Shown here piece by piece: positions 1 through 6,873 of a stretch of 9,951 nucleotides of DNA. Location of the stretch: the NCBI GenBank assembly GCA_025963615.1, contig JAOQAL010000093.1, forward strand, positions 1 to 9,951, in the 5' to 3' direction. The DNA comes from Chitinophagaceae bacterium (GTDB lineage: Bacteria; Bacteroidota; Bacteroidia; Chitinophagales; Chitinophagaceae). Under the pieces are notes generated by a model, which did no database searches, was not told where the DNA came from, and was given only the letters and a program-made list of their open reading frames with translations. A program made the position numbers and the translations under genes. Numbering within the stretch: position 1 is the first letter of the stretch; each line of letters opens with the position of its first letter.

Positions 1-807
1 CGCAGCAACATGAAAAACAGTAGAAGCTGGATTATCTTTATCTAACATAACGCCTTGTGATACGACACCCACTATGGCAAGAAATAAAATAAACCGCATG
101 ATGGTGGAAATGATAATACCGCTTAATGCACTTTTATTTACCTGTGACAGATTTTCTTTTCCTTTTATACCCGCATCCAACAAACGGTGCGCCCCGGAGA
201 ACGTAAGGTAACCACCCACCGTACCGCCAACAATCGTTACGATAGCAATCATACTTAATTTTTGAGGAATGATAGTGTGCTGAATAGCTTTCAACAACGG
301 CGGGTTCGCTTTAAAAGCAATAAATAAAGTAAGAAGGATTTTTACCGTTCCCAGTATTTTTGTAAATCCATCCAGCATCTTGCCTATTTCTTTTACCCAA
401 AATAATATCAATGCAATAGCGCCACTGATAATGGCCCCTTGCTGAAATGAAAGTCCGGTTAATACATTTACAGCTAACCCACATCCGGCGATATTGCCAA
501 TGTTAAATGCAAAACCTCCCAAAACAACGAGCACCGATAAAAAATATCCAAGACCTGGCAATAACTGGTTGGAAAGATCCTGCGCCCTTAATTCGCTTAC
601 CGCTAAAATGCGCCAGGTGTTAAGCTGCGCACCAATATCCAGAAGAACGGAGACCAGGATAACAAATCCGAAACTTGTTAGCAACTCCTGTGTAAATACA
701 GAAGTTTGTGTAAGAAAACCTGGACCAATAGATGAGTTGGCCATCAGAAAAGCGGCGCCCAAGCCCGCACCACCTGCATTCCTGATCCTAGATAGTTTTA
801 ATGTCAA
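1..807 (-). CDS. NRAMP-fold membrane transporter of the YcsG type, 3' end cut by window edge
   Basis: Reading the minus strand from 807 gives 269 codons without a stop to the window edge, with about seven hydrophobic segments (roughly residues 16-38, 44-66, 86-112, 122-138, 152-168, 185-206, 230-252). The order resembles NRAMP proteins, and YcsG of Bacillus subtilis lies beside ycsF/kipI/kipA, the same neighbourhood. True NRAMP metal transporters carry DPGN in TM1 and a Met-Pro-His stretch in TM6. Here TM1 reads NSSIGPGFLTQT (residues 24-35) and TM6 reads GGTVGGYLTFSGAH (194-207), so the metal-binding Asp, Asn, Met and His are absent. No ATG lies upstream of TM1. The frame opens after a stop at 820-822, and the only usual start codon is TTG at 805-807, preceded by AGGAAG and overlapping pxpA by 20 nt. 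Substrate is unknown; import of 5-oxoproline, a related compound or a cofactor ion is inference from the operon only. Confidence 0.88.
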   Translation of the reverse strand, partial: MTLKLSRIRNAGGAGLGAAFLMANSSIGPGFLTQTSVFTQELLTSFGFVILVSVLLDIGAQLNTWRILAVSELRAQDLSNQLLPGLGYFLSVLVVLGGFAFNIGNIAGCGLAVNVLTGLSFQQGAIISGAIALILFWVKEIGKMLDGFTKILGTVKILLTLFIAFKANPPLLKAIQHTIIPQKLSMIAIVTIVGGTVGGYLTFSGAHRLLDAGIKGKENLSQVNKSALSGIIISTIMRFILFLAIVGVVSQGVMLDKDNPASTVFHVAA

Positions 808-1522
808 TGACTTCCTGTTTTAGATGCTGATGGATTGTTTTGGCTAATTCAACTGCATTTTTTCCATCACCATGAATGCAAATTGTTTCAGCCAGAATAG
901 AAACCCGGTTACCTGTAACGGAAGTAACCGTTTTCTCTTTTATCATTTGCAAAACCTGTGCAATGGCTTTATCCGTGTTTTCAATTAATGCGTTGGATTG
1001 CTTCCTGGGTGTTAAGGTTCCATTATCCTGGTACGTGCGGTCTGCAAAAACTTCACTGGCTGTTTTTAAGCCTGCTTTGCTGGCCTCACTGAGGGAATAG
1101 CTGCCAGCAAGTCCATATAAAATTAATGTTTCATCAAAATCTTTAACAGCCTTTGCAATGGCCGCAGCCAAAGAAATATTTGTAGCGGCCATATTATACA
1201 AGGCACCATGAGGCTTTACATGGTGAAGTTTTGTTTTTTTTACAATCTTTGACAAAGCATTAAGCTGTTCAGTAATTAACTGGTACACCCCGGCGAGGGA
1301 AATATCCATTTCATTTCTGCCAAAATTTTCGCGGTCATTGAGAGATGGATGTGCTCCAACGGCAACATTATACTGTAAACATAAATCCACGGTATCCTTC
1401 ATTGTCTTTTCATCACCGGCATGATAGCCGCAGGCAATGCTGGCAGAACTGATAAAAGGCATTATCAATTCATCACTGCCGCTGCCCTCGCCCATATCGC
1501 AATTAAGATCAATCGTAAACAT
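788..1522 (-). CDS. pxpA: 5-oxoprolinase subunit A (LamB/YcsF family)
   Basis: This is the YcsF/LamB-family subunit of the three-part 5-oxoprolinase, which uses ATP to open 5-oxoproline to L-glutamate in the cytoplasm. At 244 residues it has the normal family length. Family motifs are all present: DLNCDMGE (5-12), ACGYHAGD (30-37), GAHPS (56-60), VKPHGALYN (102-110), EVFADRTY (157-164) and ICIHGDG (214-220). The conserved Asp, His and Glu residues in these motifs are the likely active-site residues of the (beta/alpha) barrel. The ATG at 1520-1522 follows the pxpC stop by 3 nt, so the two are almost certainly cotranscribed and coupled. No Shine-Dalgarno sequence is visible, as is common in Bacteroidota. 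Older names such as 'lactam utilization protein LamB' refer to the same family. Confidence 0.95.
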   Translation of the reverse strand: MFTIDLNCDMGEGSGSDELIMPFISSASIACGYHAGDEKTMKDTVDLCLQYNVAVGAHPSLNDRENFGRNEMDISLAGVYQLITEQLNALSKIVKKTKLHHVKPHGALYNMAATNISLAAAIAKAVKDFDETLILYGLAGSYSLSEASKAGLKTASEVFADRTYQDNGTLTPRKQSNALIENTDKAIAQVLQMIKEKTVTSVTGNRVSILAETICIHGDGKNAVELAKTIHQHLKQEVIDIKTI

Positions 1523-1525
1523 AAT

Positions 1526-2515
1526 TCAGGCATTGAGGAATTCTTCCAGCCTGAATTTACAGGCATTCTGTAATTGCAGCAAATGATGTTTTTGCCGGCA
1601 GAACAACTGTTCTGCAGTGGCCATGTCTGTAACCTGAAATTGTATTTTTTCTCCCGGACGCACCTGAGCCAGTTGTGAAAGATGTGCGGATATCACATGG
1701 GCTATCCGGGGATATCCGCCGGTTGTCTGGTGATCAGCCATTAACACAATCAATTGACCATCGGGCAATAACTGAATGGTACCAAAACTTACCGCCGAAG
1801 AAATTAATTCTGTTTTGTTTTCGGTATGGACAGGCAGGCCACTTAACCGGTAACCCATTCTATCAGACGAAAATGTAATAGTGAAGGGATTATTTAAAAA
1901 ATCCGTTTGCAATGATTCTTTGATCCAACTCCATTCGTGTCCCGGTAATACCGATATCCTTTCCGGTATGAAATGATTCCATTTTATATCTGCCTGCCAG
2001 GGAAGGATCATAAAATCTTTGCCGGATAGAAATTTTGCATAACAAGCATGAGGCTTGAACGGCAGCGTGTCATTTTTTTGCAGCGCCCGGCCATTAAATC
2101 CACCTATACAGGCTTTTGTATGCGTGCTGAAACTGTTCAACCATTTTGGTATATCCAGGCCTCCTTTTATCGCAAGATAACATTGCGTCCCTTTCTTTAT
2201 GCCATGGAACTGAAGTACACTATTCCTGTTAATAATGACAGGATGCCACAAGGGAATTGCTTCCCCATCGATACTCGGTAAAAAATCAGCACCGCCTACC
2301 GCGATAATAGCATCCTGTTGAAATAAAAAAGCCGCAGCGGGAAAATGAATTTCAATAACAGCTTCATCAGAACTATTACCAACCAGGAAGTTTACTGCCT
2401 GTGCGGAAAAGCGGTCCATCGTACCACCCGGATTGATGCCAAGATGCTGATAGCCGTACCGTCCATTATCCTGTACGGTATCTAATATACCCGGTTTAAT
2501 AACTATTAAACTCAT
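1526..2515 (-). CDS. pxpC: 5-oxoprolinase subunit C (KipA / AHS2 family)
   Basis: PxpC subunit of 5-oxoprolinase, from the family once called KipA or 'biotin-dependent carboxyltransferase', related to the AHS2 domain of allophanate hydrolase. Typical blocks are IKPGILDTVQDNGRYGYQ near the N-terminus (6-23), the GGTMD block (30-34), SSDRMGYRLSG (216-226) and ADHQTTGGYPRIAHVISAHL (260-279), followed by RPGEKIQF. I chose the ATG at 2513-2515 (329 residues), because the family usually begins just before the IKPG motif. An in-frame ATG at 2546-2548 would add 11 unconserved residues and lengthen the overlap with pxpB. With the chosen start the overlap is 20 nt. It acts with PxpB as the partner of PxpA. 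The old KipA role, countering inhibition of a sporulation kinase, has no meaning in this lineage. Confidence 0.94.
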   Translation of the reverse strand: MSLIVIKPGILDTVQDNGRYGYQHLGINPGGTMDRFSAQAVNFLVGNSSDEAVIEIHFPAAAFLFQQDAIIAVGGADFLPSIDGEAIPLWHPVIINRNSVLQFHGIKKGTQCYLAIKGGLDIPKWLNSFSTHTKACIGGFNGRALQKNDTLPFKPHACYAKFLSGKDFMILPWQADIKWNHFIPERISVLPGHEWSWIKESLQTDFLNNPFTITFSSDRMGYRLSGLPVHTENKTELISSAVSFGTIQLLPDGQLIVLMADHQTTGGYPRIAHVISAHLSQLAQVRPGEKIQFQVTDMATAEQLFCRQKHHLLQLQNACKFRLEEFLNA

Positions 2516-3206
2516 TTTTGCTGATTGAATAAAACTGAACTTTGTCACCCGGCTTCAGCAGGGTTAGTTCCTTATTATCTGAATCAAATAATTTTACGGG
2601 TGTGCGACCGATTATCTGCCAGCCACCCGGTGAGGCTAATGGGTAAATTCCTGTCTGATACCCTGCAATACCTACACTACCGGATTCAACTCGTTGTCTT
2701 GGATTTGTTTTTCTCGGCATAGCGATTTTATCATCAACCTTCCCCATATAAGAAAAGCCTGGTAAAAAACCAAGCATATAAACACCGTATACTTTTGATG
2801 TATGTATTTGAATTACTTCACCGGCTGTAATTTTGTTCGTGGCAGCCAATTCGTCTATATCCAATCCAAACTCGTTGTGATAGCATACCGGTATTCTTAA
2901 AAACTGTGATGGTAAATTATTTTCGGATAATGGGTCCTGTAATCTTTTCTCCATTCTTTCCGTCATTATTTCAAAAGCGGTTTTATGATCCTGGTTATTT
3001 CTTACCGCAAGCAGCATATCGTAATAGATAGTGATAGAGCTATAAGCAGGTACTGCTTCTATAATACCCGCAGCAGGGTTTTCTCTCAGCGAATGAAACA
3101 ATGCCAGCACTTTTTGGTTAATAGCTTCATCAATGCTATTGCAAAAATCAATAGTCAGGGCGCTGTCGCCAAGTGGAAAAATGGTATAAGCAGGCTGTTC
3201 AGACAT
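2496..3206 (-). CDS. pxpB: 5-oxoprolinase subunit B (KipI / AHS1 family)
   Basis: First gene of the 5-oxoprolinase operon, 236 residues, the usual size for the KipI/AHS1 family. The C-terminal half carries the family signature: MLGFLPGFSYMG (144-155), PRKTNPRQRVESGSVGIAGYQ (positions 164-184, key residues Pro-Arg and GSVGIAG) and the block TGIYPLASPGGWQIIGRTP (185-203). The N-terminal part has the usual PLGDSAL start (11-17). ATG at 3204-3206 is preferred. An in-frame ATG at 3231-3233 would add nine residues with two Cys, would not match the family and would sit almost on the neighbouring divergent start. PxpB and PxpC form the subcomplex that works with PxpA. No clear promoter was recognised; the 43-bp gap to the divergent radical SAM gene must hold both control regions unless they lie inside genes. 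Confidence 0.95.
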   Translation of the reverse strand: MSEQPAYTIFPLGDSALTIDFCNSIDEAINQKVLALFHSLRENPAAGIIEAVPAYSSITIYYDMLLAVRNNQDHKTAFEIMTERMEKRLQDPLSENNLPSQFLRIPVCYHNEFGLDIDELAATNKITAGEVIQIHTSKVYGVYMLGFLPGFSYMGKVDDKIAMPRKTNPRQRVESGSVGIAGYQTGIYPLASPGGWQIIGRTPVKLFDSDNKELTLLKPGDKVQFYSISKNEFNSY

Positions 3207-3234
3207 ACAAAAAAGGCATTTCAAGATACACACT

Positions 3235-3242
3235 TAACTTTA
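3235..3242 (+). promoter_or_regulatory. possible -7 element for the radical SAM gene
   Basis: TAACTTTA matches seven of eight positions of the Bacteroidota -7 consensus TAnnTTTG, within the 43-bp divergent spacer. It lies only 7 nt before the ATG at 3250, so a transcript from it would be nearly leaderless. No convincing TTG -33 element was seen, so this is a weak call. Confidence 0.22.
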
Positions 3243-3249
3243 CAACTGT

Positions 3250-4281
3250 ATGGGCCGATTTAACTGGAACGATAGTATCAACCTTTTATCCAAGCTTACC
3301 TTGCAACGGGCATGGAATGCAACAAAAGTGTTAAGCAGCTATTATGTGAGCCGCATTCTCAAAAGGCCCGTCCAGTGGGGCTTCCCGGTTTCTATTTCCT
3401 TTGAACCCACCACCTCCTGCAATTTGCGCTGTCCTGAATGCCCTAGCGGACTCCGATCTTTTACAAGGCCAACCGGCATGCTGAAGAAAGATTTTTTCAG
3501 CGAAACCATCGATCAGTTATCAAAAGACCTGTTTTACCTCGTTTTTTATTTCCAGGGCGAACCTTACCTGAACCCCGGTTTCCTGGATATGGTCCGATAC
3601 GCTTCCGCTAAAAAAATTTATACTGCCACGTCAACTAATGCCCACTACCTGGGTGATGAAAATGCAAAACAAACCATTGCCAGCGGGCTTGACCGTTTAA
3701 TCATTTCTATTGACGGGACTACCCAGGAAGTGTATAAAAAGTACCGGGTTGGGGGTCAACTTGATAAAGTGCTTGAAGGAGCAAAAAATATAGTGAAATG
3801 GAAGAAGGAATTAAAAAGTAAAACGCCTTTTGTCATATTCCAGTTCCTTGTGGTAAAGCCAAATGAACACCAGATAGAGGATGTAAAAAAACTGGCGAAA
3901 GAAATAGGGGTTGATGATGTGTGGTTCAAAACTGCGCAGATTTATGATTTCGAACATGATCCCAATAAACTGATACCTTCCATTGATAAATTCAGCCGCT
4001 ATAAAAAAACAGCTGGTGGAAATTTATTTAAGGGTAATCTTTCCAATCATTGCTGGCGCTTGTGGCATGATCCGGTTATAACATGGGACGGCCTGGTAGC
4101 ACCATGTTGTTTTGATAAAGATGCCCGACACCAAATGGGTGATTTAAAGCAAAAATCATTTAAAGAAATCTGGAAAAACGGGGAGTATGCCAAGTTCCGC
4201 ACGAAAATTATGAAAGGCCGGAAGAACATAGACATTTGTGCCAATTGCTCAGAAGGAACGAAAGTCTGGGGAAATTCTTAG
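3250..4281 (+). CDS. radical SAM/SPASM domain protein of unknown substrate
   Basis: A 343-residue cytoplasmic iron-sulfur enzyme. The radical SAM cluster motif CNLRCPEC (CxxxCxxC, Cys57, 61, 64) sits after a beta strand (ISFEPTTS). The GEP motif for S-adenosylmethionine binding is at 103-105 in FYFQGEP, and the strand LIISIDG is at 150-156. The C-terminal part is SPASM-like, with Cys268, the pair Cys286-Cys287 in the GLVAPCCFD block, and Cys330/Cys333 near the end, so at least one auxiliary Fe-S cluster is likely. The typical SPASM phrase 'GDLKQKSFKEIWKN' lies between them. Such proteins often modify ribosomally made peptides or act in sugar or cofactor pathways. No small precursor peptide or obvious substrate gene is adjacent, so no function is assigned. 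The first ~45 residues are basic and aromatic and could contact a partner or membrane. It is divergent from pxpB and probably transcribed alone. Confidence 0.9.
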   Translation: MGRFNWNDSINLLSKLTLQRAWNATKVLSSYYVSRILKRPVQWGFPVSISFEPTTSCNLRCPECPSGLRSFTRPTGMLKKDFFSETIDQLSKDLFYLVFYFQGEPYLNPGFLDMVRYASAKKIYTATSTNAHYLGDENAKQTIASGLDRLIISIDGTTQEVYKKYRVGGQLDKVLEGAKNIVKWKKELKSKTPFVIFQFLVVKPNEHQIEDVKKLAKEIGVDDVWFKTAQIYDFEHDPNKLIPSIDKFSRYKKTAGGNLFKGNLSNHCWRLWHDPVITWDGLVAPCCFDKDARHQMGDLKQKSFKEIWKNGEYAKFRTKIMKGRKNIDICANCSEGTKVWGNS

Positions 4282-4317
4282 TGCTTCCAAATCTATCATA
4301 CGACTACCCAAAAGCAG

Positions 4318-4346
4318 GCTCATTAAATAATCACTAATGAAGCTTT
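4318..4346 (+). terminator. weak terminator-like hairpin after the radical SAM gene
   Basis: GCTCATTA (4318-4325) can pair with TAATGAAGC (4335-4343) with one bulged A and a 9-nt loop, followed by TTT. The stem is AT-rich and the T-run is short, so termination here is doubtful. Confidence 0.22.
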
Positions 4347-4358
4347 AAAAATTCTGTT

Positions 4359-4371
4359 TTACCTTCGGTAA
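4359..4371 (+). promoter_or_regulatory. inverted repeat and possible -7 element upstream of the DinB-like gene
   Basis: TTACC-TTC-GGTAA is a perfect 5-bp inverted repeat, 12 nt before the ATG at 4384. It overlaps TACCTTCG (4360-4367), one base off the TAnnTTTG -7 consensus. It could be promoter, operator or chance; no -33 element was recognised. Confidence 0.25.
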
Positions 4372-4383
4372 CCAACATCAACC

Positions 4384-4866
4384 TTGCCTATGCCTCTGCC
4401 ATCTTCTATAACTACGCGATTACAATACCAGCACAAGTCATTACTCGATTTAATTGATGGACTAACCGATGAGCAGGTCCGTTGCCAGGTTATTGCCGGT
4501 AAATGGTCCATTTTTGAAAATATAGTCCACCTGCAAACCTATCAGCATGTCTTCATTCACCGGGTAAAGGAAATGCTTGCCGGTCATAATCCTTCATTTG
4601 ATCGTTATACTGCGGAAACGGATCCCTTTTTCCCCGACAATTGTGCCAAATCTACCAGGGAAGTAATGCAGGATTTAATAACCCTGAGAAAAGAGATCGC
4701 AGCGGAAATAAACAGTCTTCCTGAAGAAGAGTTAGATAAAACCGGCCGGCATCCCGCTTACGGTGAAATGAATTTATTACTTTGGATACATTTTTTTCTG
4801 CTGCATGAGGCACACCATCAACTCACCATATTTAAGCTGGTGGCAGAATTGAAAAAGGAACATTAA
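4384..4866 (+). CDS. DinB-like four-helix-bundle protein, putative metalloenzyme
   Basis: This 160-residue protein of the DinB/YfiT superfamily forms a four-helix bundle that normally binds a divalent metal through three histidines. All three candidates are visible: His49 in WSIFENIVHL (41-50), and His141 and His145 in the HEAHHQ motif (141-146) of the last long helix. The length is normal for the family. Members include thiol-dependent S-transferases (bacillithiol or mycothiol transferases) and many uncharacterised proteins, so the reaction cannot be named. The start at 4384 (MPMPLPSS) is the first ATG after the upstream gene; a second ATG two codons later would work equally well. There is no signal peptide, so it is cytoplasmic. 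It lies between the radical SAM gene and marR, with gaps of about 100 and 200 bp, so it is likely a separate transcription unit. Confidence 0.85.
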   Translation: MPMPLPSSITTRLQYQHKSLLDLIDGLTDEQVRCQVIAGKWSIFENIVHLQTYQHVFIHRVKEMLAGHNPSFDRYTAETDPFFPDNCAKSTREVMQDLITLRKEIAAEINSLPEEELDKTGRHPAYGEMNLLLWIHFFLLHEAHHQLTIFKLVAELKKEH

Positions 4867-4993
4867 ATGTTTACCAGGTTTTAAGCGCCTTATAAACGGA
4901 TTTATAAAACGAAACAAATCCTTCGAAAAAGCTCCTGATAGATTCGGATAGTAAATGCATGGTGAATAGGAGTGCAAATTATTTTATTTTAAA

Positions 4994-5006
4994 ATACGAA
5001 TCGTAT
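4994..5006. promoter_or_regulatory. 13-bp palindrome, candidate MarR operator
   Basis: ATACGA-A-TCGTAT is a perfect palindrome around one central base, 67 bp upstream of the marR ATG. It abuts a second palindrome, ATTTTAAAAT (4986-4995). Its right arm overlaps TATATTAA (5004-5011), a partial match to the -7 consensus. MarR dimers bind palindromes of about this size, often in their own promoter, so autoregulation is a reasonable inference. The rest of the 207-bp gap (4867-5073) shows only AT-rich sequence and a near-direct repeat, TTATAAACG / TTATAAAACG, at 4890-4911. Confidence 0.5.
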
Positions 5007-5073
5007 ATTAACAGGATTTTTTACAAAAAATTTTCAATAACCGATTTCATTTTTCAGGCCAAGGAGTTGCTGT

Positions 5074-5529
5074 ATGGGAATTGACAAGGATATACACCAG
5101 GACAAGTTTTTAAGTGAACATCAGCGGGCTTCTGTAAATATTCTTTTTACCTATGGATGGATGATGGAAAGAATTAAAAAGTTTCTTAAGCCGGTTGACA
5201 TTACCCCACAACAATTTAATATACTCCGCATTTTAAGAGGCAGTCACCCCCAACCGCTTTCTACCCTGCAAATCCGGGAAAGAATGCTGGATAAAATGAG
5301 TGACACCAGCCGCATTGTCGACCGGCTGGTCGTAAAAGGTTGGGTAAACAAAGCCAGCAGCCGTAAAGACCGGCGTTTGGTTGACGTTATTATCAGCCCG
5401 AAAGGAATAAAATTATTGGAGAAATTAGACGCCCGCCAGGAAGAACTAGATGGTATTCTCAGAAACATATCCGTGAAAGATGCTGCCACTTTAAGCAAAA
5501 TATTAGATAAAGTCAGGAATGGAAGCTAA
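5074..5529 (+). CDS. MarR-family transcriptional regulator
   Basis: A 151-residue winged-helix DNA-binding protein of the MarR family, normally a dimer that represses its targets until a small ligand or oxidant releases it. The N-terminal helix (about 15-38) and the last helices (112-148) should form the dimer interface. The DNA-binding part runs from ITPQQFNILRIL (43-54) through the recognition helix around KMSDTSRIVDRLVVKGW (74-90). The wing has SRKDRRLVDV (96-105), including the typical Asp-Arg-Arg residues. No conserved sensing Cys is present: the protein contains no Cys at all, which argues against thiol-based redox sensing. AAGGAG lies 7 nt before the ATG, one of only two clear ribosome binding sites in the window. 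The target genes are unknown; the palindrome at 4994-5006 suggests self-regulation. The next gene is 53 bp downstream and could be cotranscribed. Confidence 0.93.
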   Translation: MGIDKDIHQDKFLSEHQRASVNILFTYGWMMERIKKFLKPVDITPQQFNILRILRGSHPQPLSTLQIRERMLDKMSDTSRIVDRLVVKGWVNKASSRKDRRLVDVIISPKGIKLLEKLDARQEELDGILRNISVKDAATLSKILDKVRNGS

Positions 5530-5582
5530 TGCAAGAGCTGTAATTTGTATTTTCACGTTTTAATTCATTTGCATCCGAGAAT

Positions 5583-6806
5583 ATGAAATTTTTTTTCCTG
5601 CTTCTATCTATTTTTATTTCCCCTGTTTTTATTTTAAAGGCTAATTCACAGCCGCCGGCTGAATTCCGGGCTGTTTGGATCGCCACCGTAGATAATATTG
5701 ACTGGCCTACCAAAGGAATGACAGATGTAGCGGCTCAAAAAGCTGAATTTATCCGGCAGTTGGATATGCACAAGCGAAATGGCATGAATGCCGTGATAGT
5801 ACAGGTTCGGCCCGCCGCGGATGCCTTTTACCCATCACCGTATGAACCCTGGAGCCAGTGGCTCACCGGTGTGCAGGGTCGTGCGCCTTCTCCTTATTAT
5901 GATCCACTTCAGTTTATGATTGACGAAGTGCACAAGCGTGGTATGGAATTCCATGCCTGGTGTAATCCTTACCGGGCCAATTTTAATATCGGGACGGCTT
6001 CCATTGCGTATGACCACATTACCAAAACGCATCCTGAATGGTTTTTGACTTATGGCAGCACCCGCTATTTTGACCCAGCCAATATCAAAGCACAGGAGTT
6101 TGTTGTAAATGTTGTTACCGATATCGTTCGCCGGTATGACGTGGATGCTATCCATATGGACGATTATTTTTACCCGTACAGGATAGCCGGTAAAGAATTT
6201 CCCGATGCCTTGTCCTACGCGCAATCAGGAACGATATTAAACAAAGACGATTGGCGCAGAAGCAATGTGGATACTATCATTCTCAAACTAAGCAATGCCA
6301 TAAAAAAAGAAAAGCCCTGGGTAAAGTTTGGCATTTCTCCCTTCAGTGTTTGGCGGAATTTAGAGCAGGACCCTGACGGCAGTGACAGCAAAGCATATCA
6401 AACCAATTATGATGACTTGTATGCAAATGTTGTTTTATGGCTTAAAAATGGATGGATTGATTACGTAGCCCCGCAATTATATTTGGAAATAGGTCATGCT
6501 AAGATTGCGTATGAGAAATTACTTGACTGGTGGGGAAAGCATAGTTATGGCAAACATTTATATATTGGAATGGCGGTTTACAAGGCGGGCGTTAATACTG
6601 CCTGGAAAAATCCAAACGAGTTGCCTAACCAGATAAAATTGTTGCGTGAAAATCCCAATGTACAGGGCAGCATTTATTTCAGCAGCACTTCTTTCAACCG
6701 AAATCCGAATGGCTGGAATGACAGTTTGCGGAATAACTATTATAAAATCCAGGCGGAAATTCCGCCCATGCAATGGCTGCCGGCCAGACCTGGCAGTAAT
6801 CAATAA
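5583..6806 (+). CDS. exported GHL10/DUF187-type glycosyl hydrolase-like protein (DigH/YngK relative)
   Basis: A 407-residue exported protein with an N-terminal signal peptide (about 1-22, hydrophobic from Phe3, likely cut after KANS). There is no lipobox Cys, so it is probably periplasmic or secreted rather than a lipoprotein. The TIM-barrel domain of the glycosyl-hydrolase-like 10 family is complete: RAVWIATV (29-36), NAVIVQVRPAADAFYPS (69-85), FHAWCNPYRAN (123-133) and DAIHMDDYFYPY (188-199), whose paired Asp193-Asp194 are plausible acidic active-site residues. Also present are VKFGISPFSVWRN (247-259) and YVAPQLY (294-300). E. coli DigH (YddW) of this family cleaves peptidoglycan glycan strands stripped of stem peptides, so a cell-wall glycan role is likely by homology. 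The protein ends soon after the barrel at PPMQWLPARPG; relatives often have an additional C-terminal domain, missing here. The next gene is 67 bp away. Confidence 0.9.
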   Translation: MKFFFLLLSIFISPVFILKANSQPPAEFRAVWIATVDNIDWPTKGMTDVAAQKAEFIRQLDMHKRNGMNAVIVQVRPAADAFYPSPYEPWSQWLTGVQGRAPSPYYDPLQFMIDEVHKRGMEFHAWCNPYRANFNIGTASIAYDHITKTHPEWFLTYGSTRYFDPANIKAQEFVVNVVTDIVRRYDVDAIHMDDYFYPYRIAGKEFPDALSYAQSGTILNKDDWRRSNVDTIILKLSNAIKKEKPWVKFGISPFSVWRNLEQDPDGSDSKAYQTNYDDLYANVVLWLKNGWIDYVAPQLYLEIGHAKIAYEKLLDWWGKHSYGKHLYIGMAVYKAGVNTAWKNPNELPNQIKLLRENPNVQGSIYFSSTSFNRNPNGWNDSLRNNYYKIQAEIPPMQWLPARPGSNQ

Positions 6807-6821
6807 GAAAATTGATTTATT

Positions 6822-6829
6822 TACCTTTG
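6822..6829 (+). promoter_or_regulatory. Bacteroidota-type -7 promoter element for the KdnA-like gene
   Basis: TACCTTTG is an exact match to the Bacteroidota -7 consensus TAnnTTTG. It lies in the 67-bp gap after the glycosyl hydrolase gene and 44 bp before the ATG at 6874. This suggests the aminotransferase has its own promoter. No TTG at the usual -33 distance was found, which lowers confidence. Confidence 0.42.
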
Positions 6830-6873
6830 GGGGATATTAATAAGCATTAAACAATCATCTTTAAATTGACTGT

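Noticed and set aside
494..823. Open frame of 109 codons on the plus strand
   Set aside because: Antisense shadow of the transporter gene; basic, low-complexity product without family motifs.
1526..3206. Older labels: urea amidolyase or biotin-dependent carboxyltransferase, and KipI/KipA sporulation kinase regulators
   Set aside because: No biotin carboxylase or amidase partner is present, while pxpA is directly linked, which points to 5-oxoprolinase.
4298..4303. ATACGA half-site upstream of the DinB-like gene, matching one arm of the marR palindrome
   Set aside because: A single 6-base match without its inverted partner is expected by chance.
5835..6224. Open frame of 129 codons on the minus strand
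   Set aside because: Lies wholly inside the glycosyl hydrolase gene, which has clear motifs and a signal peptide; the antisense product has none.
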